Source: Hippasteria phrygiana (lineage: Eukaryota; Echinodermata; Asteroidea; Valvatida; Goniasteridae). Taken from it: 64,000 nucleotides of DNA. The notes beneath the pieces are model-generated. The model saw nothing but the letters and a program-made list of their open reading frames with translations. It did not search any database and had not been told where the DNA came from. The stretch lies in NCBI GenBank assembly GCA_037893225.1, contig JAZGUH010000378.1:613001-677000 (forward strand). Direction: 5' to 3'. Numbering within the stretch: the stretch's first letter is position 1; every line of letters starts with the position of its first letter. Positions 54,901 through 64,000 of this stretch are shown piece by piece. The translations under genes and the position numbers were made by a program.

Positions 54901-57900
54901 CCTTGGGCACGGTATTTTACGGGAGACGTTGGGGTGTTGCAGCGGTTCTGGAAGCCAAATTGAACCGTTACAATGTGTTTGTGCAGTCAAGCATGAAATA
55001 AACAATAATCCAACAGTGGATTGAAACTGCACAAACGGCGGCCAATAATGGCGTCATCCGGCCTGGTGACACTATTTTGTTGGCGTCCTATGGCGTCATC
55101 CGTACGCAAGGGGTTAACACAGTATTGCTCCTTGTACATGTATATTACCCGATCAGGATGTAGTTTCGCCAAGGCCATTGACAGTGTGGAGGCTAAACTT
55201 GATTTTCCCACACCTGCAATGCAAAAAGGGATTCTTTCAGATTTATACATGCATTTGTTGGCTCAGATATCAAAGTTCAAAATAAAAATCAACCTTGCAT
55301 TTCTTTGACAGTAACTGATAAAGACGAAGACATGAAAATTGACGTACACGTATAGGGCTACTCGTAACACTAAAAGAGCATTTGTTTGTTGTTGTTTTTT
55401 TTTTTGGGGGGGGGGCACTCAATGCATGGGGGGGGATCATACTTATAGGAAATTCCACATACTTTAAGGAATTACTTACACACATAATGAAGCGACAGCT
55501 GTAATTGTCTGATCAGAATAAAATTCAGAAAATTGATAGATATGTATTATTATTAATTCTTTCTGGTAATGAAACCAAGGATTCCTCAAAAGCGCCCTAG
55601 AAAATGTAGCTCAGAAGCCTGAAGAAACTGACCTGTAGAGAGAAGACAATGAGAAGAAGTTACAGTTTTAGAGGTGGGAGGAAAACCCCAGAAGAATATT
55701 CTGGGGAAAACCCACGGAATCAGGTAGGGACTGAAAACCCAATCCACATGTGGACCAGGGCAGGAATCGAACCCGGGCCACAGCGGTGAAAGGCGGGGAC
55801 AGTAACCACTGCGCCAACCTGATTTCTGTTCAACATGGCCGTCGTACTTTCTGCTAATTTTGTCATACCACGTTATCTTTCATGGTCCAAATGCAGATAT
55901 AAATGCCAAATCAAACATGTAGGCAATCTGGAAATAAACCACCCCTTTGATGAATTTGGACTTTGACTGGCATTTCTGTTCAACATGGCCGACGTACTTT
56001 CTGCTAATTTTGTCATACCACGTTATCTTTCATGGTCCAAAATGTAGATATAAATGCCAAATCAAACAAACCTCCTTTTCCTGAGATGACAAGCACTTTG
56101 TGCTTGACTGCGTTCATTCTCAGGTCAATCATCTCTTGATCTGGGTCTGTCCCACCTGAAAATAAAGACAGATTTTTAAAAAGGTTAAAATTACGAGGTC
56201 AAACAGCTTCCAAACAGATTCCTTTTACAGGCAAACTTGTATGGCTCAAGACTCAGATTTCAGTCCAATTTGAACCACACTTTAGCGACTCCGACACGAA
56301 CTTGAGTCACGAAGAACAATGACTGGCTCAGACTCAACCTACAGCAAAAGCGTTCCTGTCTGGAAAAATGTATATTCGTGCAAAAGGAAAGTAAATTTTC
56401 AATTGGAGACTTTGGAGATGCTGGTGGCAGCAGACATACCATTCCTTCTTTTCTGAGCATGTGCGCGTAGTTCTGAACATGCGTATGTCTGGTGAGAACA
56501 ATGGAAAAGGACTGGTATGTCTGCTGCCACTAGCATCTCTAAAGCCTCCCATTGGACAGGTAAATTTGACCCTGCCTGATTGGTTATTAGCATCTGCATG
56601 CCTGTACCTCTCTGTTTCATTAGAATCAATGTACAATGTACCTGTATAGCAAATTTCTACAATTTTCAATTTACTACCTGGTACAAAAAAGTCTATTTAT
56701 ACCCCTGAAAACAACACCCCAATAACTATATCACTCCAACTAATCTATAATTTAATTAATCAATTTGATAATAAAAATAACCTTTTCGGTTTCCCTTGTG
56801 GTTTGTTTGATGGTATTAACCCCTTGGGCACGGTATTTTACGGGTGACGTCGGGGTGTTGCAGCGGTTCTGGCCGCAAAATCGAACCGCTACAATGTGTT
56901 TGTGCAGTCAAGCATGACATACACAATAATCCAACAATGGATTAAAACTGCACAAACAGCGGCCAGTGCCGTCATCCGGCCTGGTGGCACTGCTTTTTTT
57001 GCACCCTATGGCGTCATCCGTACGCAAGGGGTTAATGATTAATTTAATAATGACAATCCAAAACCAATCACCTTGTTGTTGACACATTGCCTGTCCCGGA
57101 CATCCCTCACACACATCAGCCTTGCCAGCTAATGACTACAATTAAGAGGAAAGGGGTGGGAAAAACAGTTGATAGGGTATATTATGCAACACCTGAATAA
57201 ATCCCCGCCATCTGATTGGTGGATCGTCGATCACGCACATTGAATTATTCCTACCAACGCATGGCACCGCAAAAATAGGAGTTCTATTCAACGATACACG
57301 ATTTGCAATCCATGTAAATGATGTCTTAACCCTAACAGTCCTCAATTCTCAGTTGATGATTTTTCACACACCCTAGGGGTTATTAGGGTAACGGTTTGTA
57401 TGCAATTTGTTTTGACTCTAAGAAAATAAACTTTAAAAGAAAACAAACAGGCATGAGAATGGGTTGTGTTAGAAAAAACTGGAAAATAGCGATTCAGTAT
57501 TAATGACCAAATCAAGCCGTAGGCTTGGCCCGAGCCGAAGGCGAGGCATGCCGGGTGTTTCAGGGGGCCAGGGGTTGAAGGGGTCAGCGCCCCCTTTAGA
57601 AAATTTTGACAATTTAGGTACTGTGATTTGCAAAAATTATTCTGAACTTTGATGGTTCATAACTCGAAAACGGAGACACCTATGTACATATGAACTGCAT
57701 CCTGGGATACGGCTATTAAAAATAAAGATTTTTCCCGAAAATTTGACAGAGCTTCGTCGTGTGCGGGGGCTTTTCAGAAAAGCACCCGCGGAAACTAGCT
57801 CTAAACCTATTTAGCTGTTCCATCATATTTATTTTTTGACATCAATTTTTGAAGTCGGATGCCTCCGATATTTCACGATAATTTTACTATAACTTGTTTT

Positions 57901-60900
57901 TCTTTCACGTACACAAAGGCCAAAGCGTTAACACGATGGCCGCTCAACCAACAACAGCATTTCCTAACGCTCATTATAGGGGATCGTTGATTGGACAATT
58001 TTTATGACGTTATGGAATACTTGATACCTAACGCGATCGTTGATTCGTTTAGTAAACTTCATCTCTGTAACAGCACTTCATCGCTCTGCGTACGTCGTGT
58101 AAATAGGATCGGACAAACGGGTTTATAAAACAGCTGGGACCACCTCTACCCACCAAATTTTAAACCGGATTCACATTGAACTCGGAGAGGACATATTTTG
58201 GCCTCCAAAAAGCGGGAAACCGCGGAACGGCGGGAAATTCTCATGCCTGAACAAAACATATTATTACACCTTCTAAATATTCATGAGCTATATAGTACCA
58301 ATTCATTGGTCAGTCAAGAATGACGCAATCAAAACAAATTTATCTGTTTTGAAACAGGGGTGTTATTTTTTACTATTTTCCCTACAACCTCATTCCCGGA
58401 GTCAACATCCAATCATGTACGTATTTTAATACACACGGTGCTGCACAGAAAAACGGGAAGTATATATCGATCCCATAACAACCAGATGCAAGATGGCCGC
58501 ATCCATAGCACCGCGATTCGCTTCTCTTGACGATGAAGATATCAAACAGTTGATTTAATTTAGAAGGTGCAATAAACAAATACCACAAGGTTTGTGTCGG
58601 GGGGAATTGCATCCTCTGGGTTCGGAGTGGTAGGCCTGTTGCCAGTACCTCGGGAAAAATAGATTGCCCTATTTCCCCTCTAACTTGAACCATGTAGTAT
58701 TTGTATACTGTACATGCCTACATGTACATGGATATATTTATGGTGGCTGCATCACATAGTTGTATTCCACCATGGTTGTGTGTAGAAGGGGGGGGGGGGG
58801 GGTTTCCCGTTATCAACTTGGATTAGAAATGTGCAGTATGATGATGATGATGCTGTAACTTACAACATGGAGGAAAGAATACCACAGAGATTTTAAGACA
58901 AACTACATGTATGTATTCTAAAAAAGAATATGATAAATGAAAGGGCTTTGACAAGTACTGATTTTACAAATCCAGCCTATTTTAGAACTTGACCTCAAAT
59001 GACCTTTGACCTCATCACGAAGTGGATGATGACGGATTTGAATTGCTTATTTTCTGGGCCTAATTTGTGGTTTGCAATTATTTATTTATTTATTTTTTTT
59101 TTTTTTTTACCATTTCGGTCATTCTTCTTACTGATTTTAATTTGTATTTCATTTTTTTTAAAGTTTATTTATGTATGTATGTATTTATTTTTTTGTTTAA
59201 TTAGTCATTTATTATTTTATTTTATTTGTTTGATTTTTTATTATTATTTATTTTTTCTAGGGGAGTGCTATTCTCATTATTGTTGTCATTACCAATATTT
59301 TGTATTAGCGGATACTCTAGACTCTAGCAGGGGTGGGATTTTTCCAGATTTTTCCAGATTTACGGAAGATTTTTTGCCACTGCTTTAAGTTTAACCCTCC
59401 CTTTCTCAGGACCAAAATGGAGCCAACTACCCTATACATGTATGATGTATATATCAAAACCTATCAAGTAACATGTTGAAACACACACAAGCTGTGAGAG
59501 TTGGTGGGTAGATTTTTTGATAGGCTCTGATAGTTATACCTATAGGAGGGTTAATTGATTATTCATTAGCATTAATGGCATTACTGAGTGGCATTTGTCC
59601 AAAAAAAAACAGCAGTCATACAAGTAATAATAATCATAACACAAGCTTCATTTTGAGTACCCACATACTGGCGATTGTGTAGTGTAGGGCCCTGTTCCCT
59701 ATAAGGCCATGAGAATGAAAGTATGAGTTCACTGTCCGAGACATTTTTGAAAAGTGATGATGTTTTTTTTCATTATTCATTATTCATTATTTTTCAATTT
59801 CCCGCCTTTGAACATGTTGAAAACGCCCGCCACTATGAGTCACGTGACTGTCAAATCATTTCCATTTTTATGCCTGATTTTTATGCCTGATATTTCTCGT
59901 CTTAGGTCGTTTTTTTTATCGTGAATAATTGTTTTTCTTTTCGTTAACCCCCGCACGGAATCGACTCGACTTACATGGAACTTCGCTTTAATTACGTAAT
60001 ATGTTTAAGTTTCAAAAGCGATGACTCCACGAAACGCACCAAATTTGTGTATATAGGCCCAGAGTCCGATTATCTCCTTTATTCGACGGTTATAGGAAGA
60101 CGCCCCTCATAGACTATGGTTATGGTAATTCGCTGTCCTTTATATGGTAATTCGTTTGTGCTATCCTATTGGAAGTTTTTCAGGTGAAACGCGTTTTCGG
60201 AAGTATAAGTTTCACGTGTAGAATTGAATGTGAGAGAACCATTTGTGCGTTTAGGAGAGAGAGTTGTCCAAGAGTTTGAAGGTGTGAAGTGTTGTTGGGT
60301 CGCTGCCATCCGTAACCAGCAGGCGAGTGGAAACAGCCACCGCAGGTACAGGGCCGGCCAACCAAACCGATAAGGCCAAGGGCCACAGTCAGAAGTACGA
60401 GTTCAACGTACATGATACTATGTGACACTCTTCCATCATCATGTTTGACCAGACGTCACGGAGCGTTAGCCTGATTCACGAGTAAATTCTCCCGAATTAC
60501 CGTAAGTTTCATTTTATTGCCAATATTAAAAACTGATTTTCGAGATTTGATTGTTTTTACACCGAACTGGTATTCACTGTAATTCACTGATTTGTATTTA
60601 TACTCATTGTTCATACTTCATAAAGAACAGACATTTGTAGTGTTTTGGGTTATTTTAAATCTATAGATGACCATTTTCCCTAAGTTGAGCAACCCCCCAA
60701 TTCCTGTGAGACCGAACCTGTAGACGGCAGGGACCCAAGGTAGCCGGGTGATGACTGATTTCATACTGCGTCGAGCACGACAATCCAGTCAAGGTTATCC
60801 GCCTGAATTCTGGGGGAAGGTTGTATAAACATCACTAAATTGGTTGCTGTGGTTTACTTTGATTTAAGTTGCTAAAGAGCGATTTAATTTGAGTTTGCTT

Positions 60901-63381
60901 TGCTTTCTTTAACCAGTTTGGCATTAATTGAATACTTAGATTTGTATTTCTTTTTATGACTTGCCGGTATTATATGGATCAGTTAATTTCCCGTTAACAT
61001 TTGCTTGAGAGATTATACGGGATCATTATTCCAAGCTTCATAAATTTGCTGATGCAAAGTTTCTTTTTTTATGCTGTGCTTATTAACATGCTAATTAACC
61101 TGCTATTAACTTAGTTTGATTTGAGAAGTTGCCTCCGCTATAATTTATCTAAGTTGAACTTATTGCATTTCGCACAGTTTTGTTTGAGTTTATTATTAAG
61201 GAAAAGTGCTGAATTATTTGGATCATTCCTGAGTTCTTGAGTGACTTCGCCTATTTTGGAAGATTTCGCTAATTGTCTTTGGCCATCTTGTACATTTTGT
61301 AAATAATTTAATTCATTGCATTTGTATTTTGTTAATTTCTGTTCCTTAATTAAATTGATACTTTTGTTCTTGAAATTAAAACTGCTTCTTCTTTGCATTA
61401 TTTATTGAGTTCACGGCAGAACTATACCGACCAATCGGTTTGAGGAGAAACTAGTTGACAGTTACCAAGTATGGAACGATTGGCTGCTCGGTCATCATCG
61501 CATGGGATCATTGCCAGCTTTGAATGCAATCATCAGATATCATCTTAAATACATGCCATCATTCTATATTTTTATATCTGCGGGCTTCATCAAAACATTC
61601 TTCAAGTATTTATTTGAGTATTTACTTCAGACTCGTCATTTTAATGCTAGATTGGGATTGATTGAAAATACCGCATTCGTTCAATAAATCGAGAAATCGA
61701 ATACGGGCATCCGGGTTACTGAGGCAGTGTCGTCCATGGCGAAGATAGAAAACGATTTCTATTGGCCGATATTTGTGCGCGTAGTGTTCATCGACCAATC
61801 AGAGCGTGCGTACTAATACGCAGAGGTCTTGCAGAACAGCTGAACTGGTTCCTTGTCTCTATCGCTATGCTACGCTACATAATTGTATTGCGAAGCCGAG
61901 CCTTACGCAAAGACGAGAACCACTCTCTTGCCATACATTTTGCTGCTGTCGGGCATCAGATATGGTTACTGGTTGGTTGCGCGGGATTTCGTGAAGTTGC
62001 CGGTCAGAAAAATCACCACAACCAAATTGAAGGATGCAAATAAAGCATTTTTCGATTGCAAAAAGCATGTTTGGAATTCTGGATGGACAGTTGGGATAAA
62101 TTGTAGGCCTATCATTTTAATTGGAAATAATGAAATATTTTGAAATAATGAAATTTTTGGGCGGGGGCTCTGACGGCATGCGGGCGGTGGACGGTAAACT
62201 CATACTTTCATTCTCATGGCCTTAGTAAGGGAACACAAATCCACTTTTAGGTTATTGGAATTGCCAAACTAGTTAGCGACATTACAAACCAACAGGTATG
62301 TCGTAGATAAAGGGCAGGGTTTTAGTTTTAGAGGGAAATTTTGGGGTAAAGCAGCGATGAGGACGACAAAACGCAACACAAAAATAAAGATGGCCACTCA
62401 CCGTGACACGTAGTATAAACACGCAAAACCGCATTGATTCACATGGCAACTGCCGCAAAGCGCGTAAGAAAATTGCATTTTCTACCACAATAAACTGTTC
62501 AAGATTACAAAAAACGATGTCATAGAATTAAGAGAAGTCTGCTTTAGGTTGAAAAGGTCATTTTGGAATGAGAAAAAATACCCTTGACTCTAATTTGATC
62601 GAAACTGAAGAGGGGCCCTACACTACACAATCGCCCACATACTACTAAGGTTGATCTTAGTTAGCATATCGCCATGTTCCTTTAATTAACCCTAACCTTC
62701 CCTAACCTGCCAAAATCAAACACCCCATTTGTGTTGAATTTTGTGTGATTGGGTACTGTAGAGCCTTGGCACCATCACTTTGCATGGGACTTGATGCCCT
62801 GATTTTGTCTAAGTACAAAGAATGTGCCATTGGTTTACTACACAGTGTTGGAGTTTGTGTGGTTAGGGAAGGATTCTAGTAAAAAGCCTTGGGCTGTTAG
62901 GGTTAATGTAATTAATTAGTGCTCAAATTAATGTTTAATTACTTTTTGAGTGTGCAAAGTATTTGTGATTGCCAATCACCACCAGAAATTTCAAATGAAT
63001 GTGTTCAGTATTGAGAAAGTTATAAGCTGTTGATTCCCAATAGCCTCAGTTTGGGTCCCAATCTTTCCTATGTTTTTCTTTAAAATGAAGAGTGACAAAT
63101 AAACGGGAATTTTTATATCTTAAAATATTCATAACTTTATTTATATTCATCCGATAGAGCTGCTTTATATATCATTTTGATGTATTCTGGAAGCCCTTTC
63201 AATGGATAAGTTTTTATTAACATTAACGCTATTAAATATTTTAGGCCTACTCCAAAATTAAAATTTCATTTCACATATCTACAATGTACCAATCACACAA
63301 CAGAAGCAGTGTAAATCCACATACTGTTTCAGATGGACAACCGACAGCTTTTGCAGTATCATCCTGCTTAGGTGCCTCCAT
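48833..63381 (-). CDS. NUBP1: Cytosolic Fe-S cluster assembly factor NUBP1 (Nbp35), complete, nine exons
   Basis: Exons in transcript order: 63381-63325, 57135-57072, 56155-56072, 55213-55149, 53832-53729, 52748-52597, 51010-50805, 49385-49296, 48949-48833. They sum to 939 nt, 312 residues plus TGA; human NUBP1 has 320. Residues 15-37 hold the N-terminal cysteine cluster (C-x12-C-x2-C-x5-C). The deviant Walker A GKGGVGKSS is at 66-74, VDVDICGPS at about 94-102, [12 protein letters not shown] at about 174-185, and the cluster-bridging CPCC at 240-243. NUBP1 forms a scaffold with NUBP2 that builds Fe-S clusters for cytosolic and nuclear proteins. The N-terminal cysteine cluster separates it from NUBP2. 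All splice sites are GT-AG and all phases match. Confidence 0.95.
49296..49385 (-). CDS. NUBP1: NUBP1 exon 8
   Basis: Thirty codons reading [20 protein letters not shown] and [10 protein letters not shown]. This matches the FP..GG...L....VP.LG..P.D block after the CPxC motif. The acceptor is TTTTTTAG and the donor is GTAAGT. Confidence 0.93.
49467..50010. mobile_element. TTAA MITE family 1, copy 4, split by a hAT MITE
   Basis: TTAACCCCTTGAACCCGGTT at the left and TCTTCAAAGGGTTAA at the right; the interior is interrupted at 49519-49929. Confidence 0.8.
49519..49929. mobile_element. hAT-type MITE nested in a TTAA MITE
   Basis: 8-bp duplication GCAGCCAA at 49511-49518 and 49930-49937. Ends TAGGGCTGTTCATTTTC and ATATTTGGGACAGCCCTA. 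Inner arms carry TATTTGAATATTC and GAATATCAAATATTCG. Confidence 0.88.
50011..50804. other. NUBP1 intron 7 remainder, nothing clear
   Basis: A CGCTATAACGAACATCGCAGG and CGATCGTTCGGTATAGCG pair at 50,058-50,130 resembles a decayed pogo-type end. No gene. Confidence 0.4.
50805..51010 (-). CDS. NUBP1: NUBP1 exon 7: [10 protein letters not shown] and CPxC bridging motif
   Basis: It reads [60 protein letters not shown] and GFVCPCCQ. The C-terminal CPxC that bridges a [4Fe-4S] cluster between subunits is CPCC here, where human NUBP1 has a CPKC-type motif, so one extra Cys is present. RKEINFCRK is closer to NUBP1 than to NUBP2. Confidence 0.96.
51750..52342. repeat. Tandem duplication (about 185 bp) interrupted by a MITE
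   Basis: GTATAGCTATTCAAACCGTG, AAAGAGGACAATAGGGTCC, GCCTTCCGAAAAAGTTA, GAGGGACAATAGGAG and a GTGTGTGT tail occur twice. Only the first unit carries the MITE. Confidence 0.75.
51779..51999. mobile_element. TTAA MITE family 1b, copy 5
   Basis: The left end is TTGAACCCCTTGGGCACGG (TTAA mutated to TTGA), the right end is GTACGCAAGGGGTTAA. The sub-terminal TATTTTACGGGAGACGTCGG marks a subfamily shared with copies 6 and 7. It interrupts the first unit of the 52,003-52,340 tandem duplication. Confidence 0.82.
52597..52748 (-). CDS. NUBP1: NUBP1 exon 6: VIWRGPRK block
   Basis: It reads [39 protein letters not shown] and [11 protein letters not shown]. The AVIWRGP block and WGxxDYL are conserved in NUBP1/NUBP2. 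The last base begins the Asp codon of the [10 protein letters not shown] motif. Confidence 0.94.
53103..53614. mobile_element. Fold-back element from two inverted mariner 3' ends
   Basis: Arms of about 180 bp (53103-53285 and 53435-53614) are inverted. Each arm encodes, reading toward its outer end, [18 protein letters not shown] and a stop, the typical last residues of an IS630/mariner transposase. The left arm extends inward with [16 protein letters not shown]. Spacer about 150 bp. Confidence 0.72.
53729..53832 (-). CDS. NUBP1: NUBP1 exon 5: switch I region
   Basis: It reads [20 protein letters not shown] and then [23 protein letters not shown] is the A-prime/switch motif conserved in Mrp/NBP35 ATPases. 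It ends two bases into a Lys codon. Confidence 0.93.
53833..54894. other. NUBP1 intron 4, part without elements
   Basis: A GCCTCGCTAGCTGCCAGCGG inverted pair near 54,065 and a CCCCACCCCACC tract at 54,813-54,833 are the only marks. No gene. Confidence 0.4.
54895..55117. mobile_element. TTAA MITE family 1b, copy 6
   Basis: TTAACCCCTTGGGCACGGTA at the left and CGTACGCAAGGGGTTAA at the right; near-identical interior to copies 5 and 7. Confidence 0.88.
55149..55213 (-). CDS. NUBP1: NUBP1 exon 4: second half of Walker A
   Basis: A 65-nt exon reading [20 protein letters not shown] plus Arg. The P-loop GKGG-VGKSS is therefore split by intron 3. The donor is GTAATA. A TTAA MITE copy (54895-55117) ends 32 bp downstream of the donor. 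Confidence 0.93.
55556..55822 (-). mobile_element. tRNA-derived SINE (family S2)
   Basis: On the minus strand GGTTGGCGCAGTGGTTACTG and GTGGCCCGGGTTCGATTCCT form a well-kept tRNA-like head, followed by GGGTTTTCCCCAGAATATTC and GGGGTTTTCCTCCCA. The tail is GGTTTCATTACCAGAAAG. Confidence 0.8.
55826..56069. repeat. Direct duplication next to NUBP1 exon 3 donor
   Basis: 55826-55920 and 55974-56069 share TCTGTTCAACATGGCCG.CG and ACGTTATCTTTCATGGTCC to AAATGCCAAATCAAAC. The inner copy ends at the splice donor. Confidence 0.8.
56072..56155 (-). CDS. NUBP1: NUBP1 exon 3: leads into Walker A
   Basis: It reads [19 protein letters not shown] and then VLVISGKG plus a split Gly. [12 protein letters not shown] matches the strand before the P-loop in Nbp35 proteins. 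The intron just downstream of its donor contains a direct duplication (55826-55920 and 55974-56069). Confidence 0.93.
56816..57035. mobile_element. TTAA MITE family 1b, copy 7
   Basis: TTAACCCCTTGGGCACGGTA and CGTACGCAAGGGGTTAA ends, 220 bp, ending 37 bp downstream of the donor of NUBP1 exon 2. Confidence 0.88.
57072..57135 (-). CDS. NUBP1: NUBP1 exon 2: CxxC-x5-C ferredoxin-like cluster
   Basis: It reads [20 protein letters not shown] and one more Gln. The acceptor AATTGTAG at 57136 was preferred over the AG 7 bp further in because only the former keeps phase 0 with exon 1 and gives near-family cysteine spacing (12 residues; human has 13). Confidence 0.88.
57326..57394. mobile_element. TTAACCCTAAC mini-element, degraded
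   Basis: TTAACCCTAACAGTCCTCAA at the left, GGGGTTATTAGGGTAAC at the right. Size and start match the 1598-1667 element. Confidence 0.5.
57395..59390. other. NUBP1 intron 1, first part
   Basis: No exon recognised. It holds a G tract (about 58,789-58,802) and T-rich ATTTATTTATTTT sequence (59,080-59,260) whose long frame is low-complexity noise. Confidence 0.5.
59391..59554. mobile_element. TTAACCCTCC MITE, complete
   Basis: TTAACCCTCCCTTTCTCAGG at the left and TATACCTATAGGAGGGTTAA at the right; 164 bp, TTAA on both sides. Confidence 0.75.
59670..62635. mobile_element. 2.97-kb nonautonomous element with 8-bp TSD
   Basis: CACATACT flanks it at 59662-59669 and 62636-62643. The ends are GGCGATTGTGTAGTGTAGGG and its complement CCCTACACTACACAATCGCC. 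The left arm continues TATAAGGCCATGAGAATGAA; its complement at the right is displaced to 62200-62238 by about 374 bp of extra sequence. No transposase frame is recognised. 8-bp TSD fits hAT or P superfamilies. Confidence 0.82.
62687..62906. mobile_element. TTAACCCTAAC MITE, long-core subfamily, complete
   Basis: TTAACCCTAACCTTCCCTAA at the left and GCTGTTAGGGTTAA at the right; the core has CAAAGAATGTGCCAT and CACAGTGTTGGA shared with 15073 and 32591. Confidence 0.75.
63325..63381 (-). CDS. NUBP1: NUBP1 exon 1: start codon and first cluster cysteine
   Basis: It reads [19 protein letters not shown], followed by a strong GTATGT donor. The Met is the only start that leads into the cysteine cluster. 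Cys15 is the first ligand of the N-terminal Fe-S cluster. Intron 1 is 6.2 kb and full of repeats. Confidence 0.82.
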
Positions 63382-63456
63382 GTCAAATAAAATAATTCCC
63401 TGATGAATACTAAACTTTGGCCGGCCCAAAGGACCGCTTAAACATTCACTTTACGG

Positions 63457-63470
63457 GCAGCGCCATCTTT
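63457..63470 (-). promoter_or_regulatory. YY1-like site upstream of NUBP1 start
   Basis: On the minus strand, about 80 bp 5' of the NUBP1 ATG, AAAAGATGGCGCTGC resembles the YY1 consensus AAnATGGCGnC, often placed at TATA-less housekeeping promoters near the start of transcription. This is suggestive only. Confidence 0.35.
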
Positions 63471-64000
63471 TTCTTTTCTTCTTCCGTCGTTGAGGTCGCT
63501 CTTCATATTTTGCCGGTTTTTGGCTCGGTTGGAGATACATGTAGGTGTGAGCCACACTAAATAAACTCCCATTGACCTTAGTGTAAAATCCATTAACTTC
63601 ACATTGATCCTTATCCAGGAGTCTCTCAGTTTGTGTGACACTACTGAAAATTATAGTTTGAATCTTAATCTGTCAAATTACTTCCAATTTTTGGCAGGTA
63701 AGCCGTTGAGAAGTTTTTCCTAATTCTCCCCAGAAAGTATACCAACCCCGAAAATGTTTTTCCCAAACCGGCTAGCTGCATTTTTCATAAAGCATCCCTC
63801 CACTTGCCAAGCGAAATAGGACCAATTTTAAAGCAAACATTTATCAAGTCTTCACAAAGGTTGAAGCACATAACCCCTAGGTTATGATAGCTGATCATAA
63901 TTACACAATCTATCAATTGCATGACCCCCAAAAATTTATTATTAAAAAGAAGTTGTGGGTTTACAATTAATGCTAATCAGTTTGGCGCAGCCATTTTGGG
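63471..64000. other. Upstream of NUBP1, nothing recognised
   Basis: No exon, repeat end or tRNA-like box noted. GC is somewhat higher directly next to the NUBP1 start. Confidence 0.4.

Noticed and set aside
57072..57128. Shorter NUBP1 exon 2 using the AG 7 bp further in
   Set aside because: It would need a weak GTGGAT donor in exon 1 and gives worse cysteine spacing. The TGTAG acceptor with the GTATGT donor keeps phase 0.
58999..59388. 129-codon plus-strand frame rich in Phe and Leu
   Set aside because: It is a T-rich low-complexity tract. No protein signature.
1..64000. CRISPR array, operon or bacterial features
   Set aside because: No regularly spaced identical repeats with unique spacers. 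Genes are split by spliceosomal introns, so the sequence is animal nuclear DNA.

Overview
This window is animal nuclear DNA. Its genes are split by GT-AG introns, most of the sequence is intron or intergenic, and old transposon copies are everywhere. The two recognisable host genes are conserved across animals. The repeat mix (tRNA-derived SINEs, TTAA-flanked MITEs, hAT and mariner relics, YqaJ and DDE-type remnants) suits an invertebrate with a repeat-rich genome, probably marine. I cannot name the species.

Host genes. (1) 3638-18545, plus strand: the 3' half of an APPL-type endosomal adaptor. Eight exons with matching phases encode the end of the PH domain, a linker with a TPIQFD motif, a complete PTB domain, and an unusual Gln/Pro-rich last exon built on a 21-bp repeat. 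The BAR-domain exons lie upstream of the window or were not found. (2) 48833-63381, minus strand: a complete nine-exon NUBP1 gene (cytosolic Fe-S cluster assembly ATPase). Its exons join in frame into 312 residues. The two genes are convergent and show no functional link.

Between them, 18.5-48.8 kb is a transposon graveyard. A mariner-type element (20128-30015, TA duplications) has been entered by an hAT-like element (about 20310-22604) and by a 6.97-kb element (22961-29931). The latter has the order A1 - B1A2 - B2, the split-direct-repeat layout of PAT/Ngaro-type tyrosine-recombinase retroelements, and the same AA dinucleotide sits at all three junctions. Further on lie an unrecognised broken multi-exon gene (33985-37937), a hairpin array (36006-36182), a degraded intron-containing transposase-like gene (37951-41422), a YqaJ exonuclease remnant (43441-44090) and a Harbinger-type DDE remnant (44845-45431).

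The introns of both host genes hold many small nonautonomous elements: seven copies of a 190-220-bp TTAA-flanked family with CCCCTTG termini, a TTAACCCTAAC family that carries GGAGGATTTT-type minisatellites, several hAT-type MITEs with exact 8-bp target duplications (one nested in a TTAA MITE, one a tandem dimer sharing a single outer duplication), and several SINE families. All exon boundaries were read by eye from splice signals, phase and family similarity. No search was run.
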